From Pinirhizobacter sp036499745 (lineage in GTDB: Bacteria; Pseudomonadota; Gammaproteobacteria; Xanthomonadales; Rhodanobacteraceae), in contig NZ_DASYDG010000025.1 of NCBI RefSeq assembly GCF_036499745.1, positions 1 through 64,000 on the forward strand: a stretch of DNA of 64,000 nucleotides, in the 5' to 3' direction. Shown piece after piece: positions 23,626 to 31,196 of this stretch. Within the stretch, counting starts at the first letter, position 1; each line of letters starts with the position of its first letter. The notes beneath the pieces are model-generated. The model made no database searches and was not told the origin of the DNA. It saw nothing but the letters and a program-made list of their open reading frames with translations. Both the position numbers and the translations under genes were made by a program.

Positions 23626-24489
23626 TCATGATCGCAGCCTGATCAGGCCTTCCTGCGCAGTGGAGGCCACCAGGCGTCCATCCCGGGTGAAGATCATGCC
23701 GCGGGCAAGTCCACGGCCGCCCTGCGCGGTGGGGCTGTCGAAGGAGTACAGCAGCCACTCGTCGGTGCGGAACGGGCGGTGAAACCAGATGGCGTGGTCC
23801 AGGCTTGCCATCTGGATGTTATGTGTGAAAAGCGAAAGCCCGTGCGGGAGCGTGGCCGTGCCGATCAGGTGGAAATCCGAGGCGTAGGCCAGCAGGGCAC
23901 GGTGCAGGGCCTGTTCGTCGGCTACCGGCGCGGTGAGGCGGAACCAGATGTGCTGGTAAGGCGGACGTTTGGCAGGGCGCAGTTCATCGCGCGGCCACAC
24001 GTGGCGGAATTCGAAGGGGCCCTGGCGATCGAGCCAGCGCCGGGCTTTCTCGGGCAACTTCGCCAGTTCCTCGGCAGGCAGCGGCGGCAGGGGCTCGACA
24101 TCTTCGGGCAGCGGGACTTCGGGCATGGCCATCTGGTGTTCGACGCCTTTTTCATAAGCCTGGAAGGACACCGAGCAATCCAGGATGGGCTGGCCGTGCT
24201 GGATGGCCACCACGCGCCGCGAGGAGAATGAACCGCCGTCGCGGGTGCGCTCGACGTTGTAGACGATCGGAGCGCTGATGTCCCCGGCACGCAGGAAATA
24301 GCCGTGCAGCGAGTGTGCCTCGCGGCTGGGATCAGTGGTCTGCTGGGCGGCGGAAAGCGCCTGGCCCAGCACCTGCCCGCCGAACACGTAAGGCGTGCCG
24401 ATGTCGCGGCTCTGTCCGCGGAACAGGTTGTCCTCCAGACGCTCAAGCTTCAGGAGGTCGACGAGTTCGGCGACATGGTTGTCGTGCAT
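23626..24489 (-). CDS. tesB: Acyl-CoA thioesterase II
   Basis: TesB hydrolyses medium- and long-chain acyl-CoA esters to free acids and CoA. The 287-residue length matches E. coli TesB and a double hot-dog layout is seen. The catalytic trio sits in the second repeat: the Asp of SLDHAIWFHRPF, the Ser/Thr of SFDSPTAQGGRG and the Gln of TAQEGLIR. The ATG at 24489 gives the family length. A TATAAT hexamer lies at 24518-24523 on this strand, just past the ampD stop. Confidence 0.95.
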   Translation of the reverse strand: MHDNHVAELVDLLKLERLEDNLFRGQSRDIGTPYVFGGQVLGQALSAAQQTTDPSREAHSLHGYFLRAGDISAPIVYNVERTRDGGSFSSRRVVAIQHGQPILDCSVSFQAYEKGVEHQMAMPEVPLPEDVEPLPPLPAEELAKLPEKARRWLDRQGPFEFRHVWPRDELRPAKRPPYQHIWFRLTAPVADEQALHRALLAYASDFHLIGTATLPHGLSLFTHNIQMASLDHAIWFHRPFRTDEWLLYSFDSPTAQGGRGLARGMIFTRDGRLVASTAQEGLIRLRS

Positions 24490-24517
24490 GGGTCCGGCCC
24501 GGTCATGAAAGCGGGCC

Positions 24518-24523
24518 ATTATA
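24518..24523 (-). promoter_or_regulatory. tesB: Perfect -10 hexamer ahead of tesB
   Basis: On the minus strand these bases read TATAAT, 28 bases upstream of the tesB ATG. No good -35 hexamer is seen at 16-18 bases, so the promoter, if real, may need an activator. Confidence 0.4.
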
Positions 24524-24539
24524 GGGGAACCCCCTGGAC

Positions 24540-25097
24540 TTACCCGGTGGCGATGCGCCGCAGCCGGCATCCGTCGAGCACGCGCGCCCAGGGGAATTGG
24601 GGGCCCGGGTCGCGCTTGCGGGGTACTTCCACCGAATCGTCATTGCTGGCGGGCACCTGGGCGGTGTCCAGGTCTTCGTGGCCGGCGATGCACGCAAGGT
24701 TGGGCAGCTGCATGCGCAAGCTCGCCAGCAGGCTGCCCAGTGCGTGTATCTGCGCCGCGGGGTAGGGCTCAGTCATCACTTGCCGGCGCGAGTCGAACCA
24801 GTCGGGATAGCGGCCGATGTTCACAAGCTCAATGCCGACCGAACGGGCGTTGTAGCCGCGGCAATGATGGGCCACCCGTTCCGGTGGCACGTAGCAGACG
24901 ATGCTGCCGTCGCGGTCGATGTAGTAGTGGCCGCTGTTGCCCGCGCCGCTGTCATGCACGATGCGCTCGCCATACTCCCGTGCCATGGCCATGTCTGGCA
25001 ATTCCGTGCAGTGGATGACGATCAGGTCGATGGCCGCGAGCGGGCGCTCGGCCAGGATGTCGACATAAGGCAGGAATTGTTGGGCGATGGCGGGCAT
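24540..25097 (-). CDS. ampD: 1,6-anhydro-N-acetylmuramyl-L-alanine amidase AmpD-like
   Basis: This is a zinc amidase of the Amidase_2 family that removes the peptide from anhydro-muropeptides in the cytoplasm during cell-wall recycling. The 185-residue protein has the zinc ligands H29 (IVIHCTELPD), H140 (IAGHEDLD) and D163 (KRDPGPQFPW), and the conserved SVGIELVN at 86-93. There is no signal peptide, which fits AmpD and not the periplasmic amidases. The start at 25097 was chosen by family resemblance. The hydrolase gene diverges 66 bases away. Confidence 0.9.
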   Translation of the reverse strand: MPAIAQQFLPYVDILAERPLAAIDLIVIHCTELPDMAMAREYGERIVHDSGAGNSGHYYIDRDGSIVCYVPPERVAHHCRGYNARSVGIELVNIGRYPDWFDSRRQVMTEPYPAAQIHALGSLLASLRMQLPNLACIAGHEDLDTAQVPASNDDSVEVPRKRDPGPQFPWARVLDGCRLRRIATG

Positions 25098-25163
25098 GGC
25101 GGGAGTCTGCCATGGGCGGCGCCTGATACGATACGCGGTCACCCGTTACCCCCGGAGGCAGCC

Positions 25164-25685
25164 ATGGCCGGCCACATCATTCTTTCCCATGGCTCCGACA
25201 GCGGCCCGGATGCGACCAAGGTCAGCGTGCTGGCGGCCCTGGCAACCTCCGTCGGCTGGACCTGCCAGCGGCCGGACTACCGCCAGGACGACCTCCAGGG
25301 CCACGCAAGTTCGGTAGCTCCCCGCCTGGCACGGCTGCGCGCCGCTATCGACGCCTCGCCCAGCCCGCCGGTGTTGGTGGGTTCGAGCATGGGCGCCTTC
25401 GTCTCTTCCCTGGTATCGCTTGACCGCGCCGTGGCCGGGCTTTTCCTGATGGCCCTGCCGGTGGAAATCCCGGGGTTCGAAAAGGGCCTGGACCTGGCGC
25501 GCGACGTGCCTTCGTTCCTCGTCCACGGCTACGATGATGATGTCTGCCCTGCCGACCGCGCGCTGGGCTTTGCCGCCGGGGCCGGCATGCCCGCCCTGCT
25601 GCTGGCCGACGACCACCGGCTTAGCGCGCATGTAGAGGCCATAGCCGGCCAGTTCCTGTTGTTCCTGGAGCAGTTCGGCGAATGA
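25164..25685 (+). CDS. Small alpha/beta hydrolase
   Basis: The 173-residue alpha/beta hydrolase begins MAGHIILSHGSDSGPDATKV and has the nucleophile elbow G73-S-S75-M-G77. The likely Asp is in VHGYDDDVCP and the His in LADDHRLSAH. A GGAGG Shine-Dalgarno sequence is clear upstream of the ATG at 25164. The protein is too short for a lid domain, so it is probably a simple esterase, dienelactone-hydrolase-like or KANL3/Tex30-like. Its stop overlaps the rlmKL start by four bases. Confidence 0.82.
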   Translation: MAGHIILSHGSDSGPDATKVSVLAALATSVGWTCQRPDYRQDDLQGHASSVAPRLARLRAAIDASPSPPVLVGSSMGAFVSSLVSLDRAVAGLFLMALPVEIPGFEKGLDLARDVPSFLVHGYDDDVCPADRALGFAAGAGMPALLLADDHRLSAHVEAIAGQFLLFLEQFGE

Positions 25686-27835
25686 ATACCTGGTTCGCTA
25701 CCTGTCCGAAGGGCCTGGAGTTGCTGCTGCGCGACGAATTGGTCGCTGTGGGCGCCACGGACGTACACGAAGCCCTTGCCGGTGTGCATTTTTCGGGCGA
25801 TAAGGCCGTGGCCTACCGGGCCTGCCTGTGGTCAAGGCTGGCCAGCCGCATCCTGATGCCGCTGGGCGAGTTCGACGCAGCCGATGGCGACGCGCTGTAC
25901 CAGGCCATCGGCTCGATCGACTGGTCGGTGCACCTGGCACCCCATGGCACGCTGGCCGTGGACGCCAACACCGCGCAATCGAAGCTGACGCATAGCCAGT
26001 ACATCGCCCTGCGCGCCAAGGACGCCATCGTTGACCAGTTCCGCCAGGCCAGTGGCTCCCGGCCCGATGTCGACCCGGAAGAACCCGACCTGCGCGTGAA
26101 CCTCCGCCTGCGCCGTGACCGGCTCACCGTGTCGCTGGACCTGGCCGGTTCCCCGCTGCATCGGCGTGGCTGGCGCGAGCTGCAGGGCGAAGCTCCCCTG
26201 AAGGAAAACCTCGCCGCGGCGATCCTGCTCCGGGCGCGCTGGCCGGAAACCTACGCCGCTGGTGGGGCGTTGTTCGACCCGATGTGTGGCTCAGGAACCC
26301 TGCTGATCGAAGGCGCGCTGATGGTGGCCGATGTCGCGCCTGGTCTGCGCCGGGAATATTTCGGTTTCCTCGGTTGGCGCGGGCACGACATTGCGCTCTG
26401 GCGCGGCCTGCTGGAGGAAGCCAATGCGCGGGCGATGGCGGGGCTGCGCGAGCTTCGTCCGGTGTTCTTCGGCAGCGACGCCGACCCGCGCATGGTGCAG
26501 ACCGCCAAACGTAATGCCCAGGAAGCCGGCGTCGCCGGGTTCTTCCATCTGGACAAGCGCGATGCCCTGCACGTGGAACCGCCGCCGGCGACATCCACGG
26601 GCCTGGTGGTGACCAACCCGCCCTACGGCGAGCGCCTGGGCGACCGCGCGGAACTGCCTGCCCTCTACCGTGATTTCGGCGATGTGCTGCGTAGCCGGTT
26701 CGGTGGCTGGCGCGCCGCGGTGCTGGCCGGCGACACGGAGCTGGGCCAGGCCATGCGGTTGCGCCCGGACAAGCGCTACGCGCTCTTCAACGGCGCCCTG
26801 GCCACGGTACTGCTGACATTCGACCTGCATGCCCGGGACGACGCATCCCCTCGCGAAGTCAGGCCGTTGTCGCCCGGCGCGCAGATGCTGTCCAACCGGC
26901 TGGAAAAGAACCTAAGGCACCTGCGCAAGCGCCTGGCCCGCGAAGGCATCGAGTGCTATCGCGCCTACGACCAGGACCTCCCCGAATACGCGGTGGCGAT
27001 CGACGTCTACGGCGACTGGCTGCACGTGCAGGAGTACAAGGCGCCGGAATCGGTGCCGCCGGAGATCGCCGCCACGCGCCTGCGCGAGGCGGTGCGGGTG
27101 GCGGGGCAGGTGCTTGGTGTCAGTCGCGACCGCATCGCGGTGAAGACGCGCTCGCGCGGCAAGGGTGGCTCGAAGTACGGCCAGATGGACCAGCGTGGGG
27201 AATTCATCATCGTCCACGAGGGTGGACTGGACTTCGAGGTGAACCTCACCGACTACCTGGACACCGGTCTGTTCCTGGACCACCGCCTGGTGCGGGACAA
27301 GGTGCGCCAGCTCGCCGGCGGAAAGCACATGCTCAACCTCTTTGCCTACACCGGCTCGGCCAGTGTCTATGCCGCGGCCGGCGGCGCACGCGACACCACC
27401 AGCGTGGACCTCTCGGCCACCTACCTGGATTGGGCATCGCGTAACCTGGCGCTGAACGGGTTTAGCGGCGAGCGCCACCGGCTCGTTCAGGAAGACGCGA
27501 TGTATTTCATCAACAAGCCGGGCATGAAATACGGGCTGATCTACGTGGATCCACCCACCTTTTCCAACTCCAAGCGCGCGGAAGATTTCGACGTACAGAA
27601 CGACCACGTGGCGTTGCTGAAGGCTTGTGGCGCGCGGCTTGCGGTGGGCGGCGCGATCGTGTTCTCGAACAATTTCCGGCGCTTCCGCCTGGACCGCGAA
27701 GCACTGCAGGCCGACTTCACCATCGAGGACTTTTCGGCGGCCAGCATACCGTTCGATTTCGCCCGCCGTTCAGACATCCACGGTTGCTGGATCCTTCGCG
27801 GCCACGCGGTTGATCCCTGGGGCAAAAACGGTTAG
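25682..27835 (+). CDS. rlmL: Bifunctional 23S rRNA methyltransferase RlmK/RlmL
   Basis: This fusion enzyme makes m2G2445 (RlmL half) and m7G2069 (RlmK half) in 23S rRNA. The 717-residue protein has an N-terminal ferredoxin-like and THUMP domain (about 1-155), and an RlmL methyltransferase with FDPMCGSGTLLIE and the catalytic NPPYGERLG. A RlmK methyltransferase follows, with LNLFAYTGSASVYAAAGGA and VDPPTFSNSKR. It is coupled to the hydrolase gene by ATGA overlap. Confidence 0.97.
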   Translation: MNTWFATCPKGLELLLRDELVAVGATDVHEALAGVHFSGDKAVAYRACLWSRLASRILMPLGEFDAADGDALYQAIGSIDWSVHLAPHGTLAVDANTAQSKLTHSQYIALRAKDAIVDQFRQASGSRPDVDPEEPDLRVNLRLRRDRLTVSLDLAGSPLHRRGWRELQGEAPLKENLAAAILLRARWPETYAAGGALFDPMCGSGTLLIEGALMVADVAPGLRREYFGFLGWRGHDIALWRGLLEEANARAMAGLRELRPVFFGSDADPRMVQTAKRNAQEAGVAGFFHLDKRDALHVEPPPATSTGLVVTNPPYGERLGDRAELPALYRDFGDVLRSRFGGWRAAVLAGDTELGQAMRLRPDKRYALFNGALATVLLTFDLHARDDASPREVRPLSPGAQMLSNRLEKNLRHLRKRLAREGIECYRAYDQDLPEYAVAIDVYGDWLHVQEYKAPESVPPEIAATRLREAVRVAGQVLGVSRDRIAVKTRSRGKGGSKYGQMDQRGEFIIVHEGGLDFEVNLTDYLDTGLFLDHRLVRDKVRQLAGGKHMLNLFAYTGSASVYAAAGGARDTTSVDLSATYLDWASRNLALNGFSGERHRLVQEDAMYFINKPGMKYGLIYVDPPTFSNSKRAEDFDVQNDHVALLKACGARLAVGGAIVFSNNFRRFRLDREALQADFTIEDFSAASIPFDFARRSDIHGCWILRGHAVDPWGKNG

Positions 27836-27889
27836 CAGGCATTCATGGAATTAGAGGAAAATGTCAACCATCAACCGGAGGTGGTACCC

Positions 27890-28276
27890 ATGAAGATGTC
27901 GAAGTCCAAGACGGTCCTGGCACTCGCCGCGGCGGGCCTGATGGCATTTGCACCGGGCGCGTTCGCCTACGGTCCGCACGGTGGTTACCGCGGTGGCTAC
28001 CACGGTGGCGGCTATCACGGCGGTTACTATCGCGGTGGGCATGGCGGTTACTGGAGCGGCGGCCGCTGGATTGGCGGTGCGATCATCGCCGGTGTGGTCG
28101 GTGGCGCCATCTACAGCGCTACGCGCCCGGCGCCGGTCTACTACGACGCACCCGTGGTTTATACCCGTCCTGCCACGGTGGTTTACGATGACCAGCCCGT
28201 GGTCCGTCGTACCGTGACCACCACGACCTACGAGGATGGCTACGGCACGCGTTATGTGCGTGACGACGGCTATTGA
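27890..28276 (+). CDS. Exported Gly/Tyr/His-rich small protein
   Basis: The 128-residue protein has a signal peptide (about 1-26, ending GAFA). A repeat region of GGY, GGYHGG and YRGG units (about 27-62) follows, then a single hydrophobic glycine-rich segment (IGGAIIAGVVGGAIYSA) and a Tyr/Val/Thr-rich tail. No enzymatic family is apparent. Similar proteins are common, uncharacterised envelope proteins of this bacterial group. CCGGAGGTGG is a strong ribosome-binding site 6-15 bases upstream of the ATG, and a terminator follows. Confidence 0.8.
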   Translation: MKMSKSKTVLALAAAGLMAFAPGAFAYGPHGGYRGGYHGGGYHGGYYRGGHGGYWSGGRWIGGAIIAGVVGGAIYSATRPAPVYYDAPVVYTRPATVVYDDQPVVRRTVTTTTYEDGYGTRYVRDDGY

Positions 28277-28295
28277 TCGATCGCTCGAAGGTGTC

Positions 28296-28326
28296 AAAAA
28301 AAACCCGGCTCAGGCCGGGTTTTTTT
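28296..28326. terminator. Bidirectional Rho-independent terminator
   Basis: A CCCGGC/GCCGGG core stem with a 4-base loop is flanked by eight A and seven T. It sits between the stops of two convergent genes (28276 and 28332) and can end transcription from both. Confidence 0.92.
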
Positions 28327-28331
28327 ATGTA

Positions 28332-28781
28332 TCAACGTCCGCCGGGTGGCGGCACGGTGGGCTGGTCGGCGCCGCTGCCATGGTGGTGTGCCTTCTTCGC
28401 CAGGCTGTCATAAGCGTGCTTGTCGATCTTTTCCACCGAAGCGATGGCGCAGGGTGGCTGGTCGCGGGCGAATACCGCTTCGCCGGTCTCGCCGCAGATC
28501 GCCGAGAGGCCGAGGGAATTCTTGTCGGGCGCGGCGCGGAAGCGCAACGAATTGCCGGTTCCCAGGCGGGGACATGAGGCCTGGGTCGTTATCTTGAAGC
28601 GGTTCGGGCCGTTGCTCACGATCACCGTGCGGTCGTTGACCACCGCCCAGTCGTTGATGCGGTCGATGCGCATGCAGTCGGAGACGGGTCGGATCGGCTG
28701 GCGGGAAGCGTCCTGCGCGGACAGGACACCGGCAGGCAAGGCAAGCAGCAGCGCTAACACATTGGCATGGGTCCGTTTCAT
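28332..28781 (-). CDS. DUF6491-like exported protein
   Basis: The 149-residue protein has a signal peptide (about 1-22, ending VLSAQ). The mature part holds DCMRIDRINDWAVVNDRTV and FKITTQASCPRLGTG, with conserved-looking Cys residues (in DCMRI, QASCP, AICGE and PPCAI) that could form two disulfides in the periplasm. The pattern matches the DUF6491 family, whose function is unknown. The ATG at 28781 has GGAGG 8 bases upstream; another ATG lies at 28787. It is divergent from egtB. Confidence 0.78.
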   Translation of the reverse strand: MKRTHANVLALLLALPAGVLSAQDASRQPIRPVSDCMRIDRINDWAVVNDRTVIVSNGPNRFKITTQASCPRLGTGNSLRFRAAPDKNSLGLSAICGETGEAVFARDQPPCAIASVEKIDKHAYDSLAKKAHHHGSGADQPTVPPPGGR

Positions 28782-28927
28782 CCTCATTACCTCCGGCCTC
28801 TGTGAGGAGGATAAGAATGCTCGCGGTGGTTCGGGATCACAAGTCCTGAACGATCCGGGTGGGATCATGAGCGGATGACCCTGCCAAGGCCACCGCTGGT
28901 GACGATGACCCCGACGGAGCATTTCGC

Positions 28928-30196
28928 GTGAATTCCCCCATGCCGCTTAAAGCGGCGGCGGGGGCGCCGGAAGCGGAACTTTCGCTTCGGTTCGCAGCTG
29001 TTCGAGCACGATCGCTGTCATTGGCCGCCCCCTTGTCGGCAGAGGATGCCATGGTGCAGTCGATGCCCGACTGCAGTCCGGCCAAATGGCACCTTGCCCA
29101 TACCAGCTGGTTCTTCGAGCAATTCCTGCTGACGCCAAGGCCGGGCCACCGGCCCTACGACGAACGGCTCAATTACCTGTTCAATTCCTACTACCAGAGC
29201 GTGGGTGCGATGCATGCGCGCCCTGCGCGCGGCCTGCTCACGCGTCCCTCGCTCGATGAAGTGCGCGACTACCGCGCCTGGGTGGACGAGCGTGTCGCGC
29301 GTCTGCTCGACGACAACGCCCTGGATGACACCGAGCATGCCATCGTCCGCCTGGGGACCGAGCACGAACAGCAGCACCAGGAATTGTTGCTGACCGACAT
29401 CAAGCATGCATTTTCGTGCAACCCCTTGCTGCCGGCTTACCACGAGGCGCCCAAACCCTTGCCGCGCCAGGCCGTGCCGCTGACCTTCGTGGCCGGCGCT
29501 GAGGGCATCGTGAAAGTGGGTCATGCGGGCGAGGACTTCAGTTTCGACAACGAAGGGCCGCGTCATCGCGTGTTGCTGCTGCCACATGCGCTGGCCAACC
29601 GCCCGGTGACCAACGCTGAGTACCTGGCCTTCATCGCCGATGGCGGTTACCGCACGCCCACCCTGTGGCTGTCCGATGGCTGGGACCTGATCCAGCGCGA
29701 AGGCTGGCAACGGCCGCTGTACTGGCAGGAAGACCTTGCAAGCGAATTCACCCTCGCCGGCGTCCAGCCGCTGGATCCGAATGCCCCGGTGTCGCACGTG
29801 AGCTACTTCGAGGCCGATGCCTTTGCCCATTGGACCGGCGCGCGTCTGCTGCGCGAGGAAGAGTGGGAGCACGCGGCCAGCGGCCTGGATGTCCAGGGCA
29901 ACCTCCAGGACACCGGCCGCTTCCACCCGTTGGCGGCGGAATCCGCGCCCGGCCTGCTGCAGATGTTCGGCGATGTCTGGGAATGGACGATGAGCGCCTA
30001 CACCAGCTATCCGGCATTCCGGACGGCGCCTGGGGCGCTGGGCGAGTACAACGGTAAGTTCATGAACGGCCAGTGGGTACTCCGGGGTGGCTCCTGCGCC
30101 ACGCCAGCCAGCCACCTTCGTGCCAGCTACCGCAATTTCTTTCCTCCCCACGCGCGGTGGCAATTTTCGGGGATCAGGTTGGGACAGGATAGATGA
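28928..30196 (+). CDS. egtB: Ergothioneine biosynthesis sulfoxide synthase EgtB
   Basis: EgtB is a non-haem iron enzyme that joins hercynine to cysteine or gamma-glutamylcysteine with O2, forming the sulfoxide on the way to ergothioneine. The 422-residue protein has an N-terminal DinB-like helical domain with the iron ligands H58 (KWHLAHTSW) and H146-x3-H150 (TEHEQQHQE), and a C-terminal formylglycine-generating-enzyme-like domain ending FRASYRNFFPPHARWQFSG-like. It starts with GTG after GGAG. The stop overlaps egtD by four bases. Confidence 0.95.
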   Translation: MNSPMPLKAAAGAPEAELSLRFAAVRARSLSLAAPLSAEDAMVQSMPDCSPAKWHLAHTSWFFEQFLLTPRPGHRPYDERLNYLFNSYYQSVGAMHARPARGLLTRPSLDEVRDYRAWVDERVARLLDDNALDDTEHAIVRLGTEHEQQHQELLLTDIKHAFSCNPLLPAYHEAPKPLPRQAVPLTFVAGAEGIVKVGHAGEDFSFDNEGPRHRVLLLPHALANRPVTNAEYLAFIADGGYRTPTLWLSDGWDLIQREGWQRPLYWQEDLASEFTLAGVQPLDPNAPVSHVSYFEADAFAHWTGARLLREEEWEHAASGLDVQGNLQDTGRFHPLAAESAPGLLQMFGDVWEWTMSAYTSYPAFRTAPGALGEYNGKFMNGQWVLRGGSCATPASHLRASYRNFFPPHARWQFSGIRLGQDR

Positions 30197-31161
30197 GCGC
30201 ATTACCGAACGACATTCGCCTGGACGACCGTCATCCGGCGGTAGCCGACACGCTCGATGTCGTGCGTCGGGGCCTTCGCGCCAAGCCCAAGCGCCTGCCC
30301 TCGCGGTTGTTCTACGACGAACGCGGCTCGCAGCTGTTCGAGGCGATCTGCGAGCAGCCGGAGTACTACCTCACTCGGGCGGAAATCGCGCTGATGCGCG
30401 AGCACACCGGCGACATCGCCGCCACCCTCGGGCCCGATGTCCGCCTGGTGGAATACGGCAGCGGCAGCGGCATCAAAACGCGATTGTTGCTTGAGCATCT
30501 TGCAACGCCCGTGGCCTATGTTCCGGTGGAGATCTCCCGCTCGGCCCTGCTCGATTCGGTGGCCACGCTGTCCACTGCGTTCCCGCAGGTGCCGATGCAA
30601 CCGGTCTGCGCCGATTTCACCCAGCCGCTGCGGCTGCCGGTGGCCACGCGTTCGCCGCGCCGCACGGTGATCTACTTTCCCGGTTCCACCATCGGCAACT
30701 TCGTTGCCCGTGATGCAGTGGCGATCATGCAGCTGATGCGCGCGGAGATGGGCGACAACGGCGCGGTGCTGATCGGTGTCGACCTGAAGAAGGATCCCGC
30801 CCTGATCGAGGCTGCGTACAACGATGCGGCTGGCATCACCCGCGAGTTCACCCTGAACATGCTGGTGCGGCTGAATCGCGAGGTCGGTACCGACTTCGAC
30901 CTTTCCGCCTTCGCCCATCGCGCTCATTACAACCCGATGGCTGGCCGTATCGAAACCACCCTGGTCAGCACGCGGCAGCAGGATGTCCACGTCGGCAACG
31001 AGGTATTCGCCTTCGGCGAAGACGAGGCCATGCAGGTGGAATACAGCTGCAAGTATTCGCTGGAGGATTTCGCCGAACTGGCCCACAAGGCCGGCCTGCG
31101 GGTGGAACACGTATGGTTCGACGCGGAAAAACAATTCAGCGTGCAGTACCTGGTTCGCTGA
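30193..31161 (+). CDS. egtD: L-histidine N-alpha-methyltransferase EgtD
   Basis: EgtD trimethylates histidine to hercynine using three SAM molecules, the first step of ergothioneine synthesis. The 322-residue length is typical. Diagnostic stretches are PKRLPSRLFYDERGSQLFE near the N-terminus, VEYGSGSGIKTRLLL for SAM, and YFPGSTIGNF. It forms a two-gene operon with egtB, the usual proteobacterial EgtBD arrangement with no egtA, egtC or egtE alongside. A hairpin follows at 31172. Confidence 0.96.
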   Translation: MSALPNDIRLDDRHPAVADTLDVVRRGLRAKPKRLPSRLFYDERGSQLFEAICEQPEYYLTRAEIALMREHTGDIAATLGPDVRLVEYGSGSGIKTRLLLEHLATPVAYVPVEISRSALLDSVATLSTAFPQVPMQPVCADFTQPLRLPVATRSPRRTVIYFPGSTIGNFVARDAVAIMQLMRAEMGDNGAVLIGVDLKKDPALIEAAYNDAAGITREFTLNMLVRLNREVGTDFDLSAFAHRAHYNPMAGRIETTLVSTRQQDVHVGNEVFAFGEDEAMQVEYSCKYSLEDFAELAHKAGLRVEHVWFDAEKQFSVQYLVR

Positions 31162-31171
31162 CCTGGCACCA

Positions 31172-31196
31172 ACGGCGCCCTTATCCGGGGCGCCGT
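31172..31196. terminator. Hairpin between convergent egtD and mfd
   Basis: ACGGCGCCC, a 7-base loop and GGGCGCCGT form a 9-bp stem. It overlaps the mfd stop codon at 31181-31183. No T-run is present on either side, so Rho-independent termination is doubtful. Confidence 0.45.
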
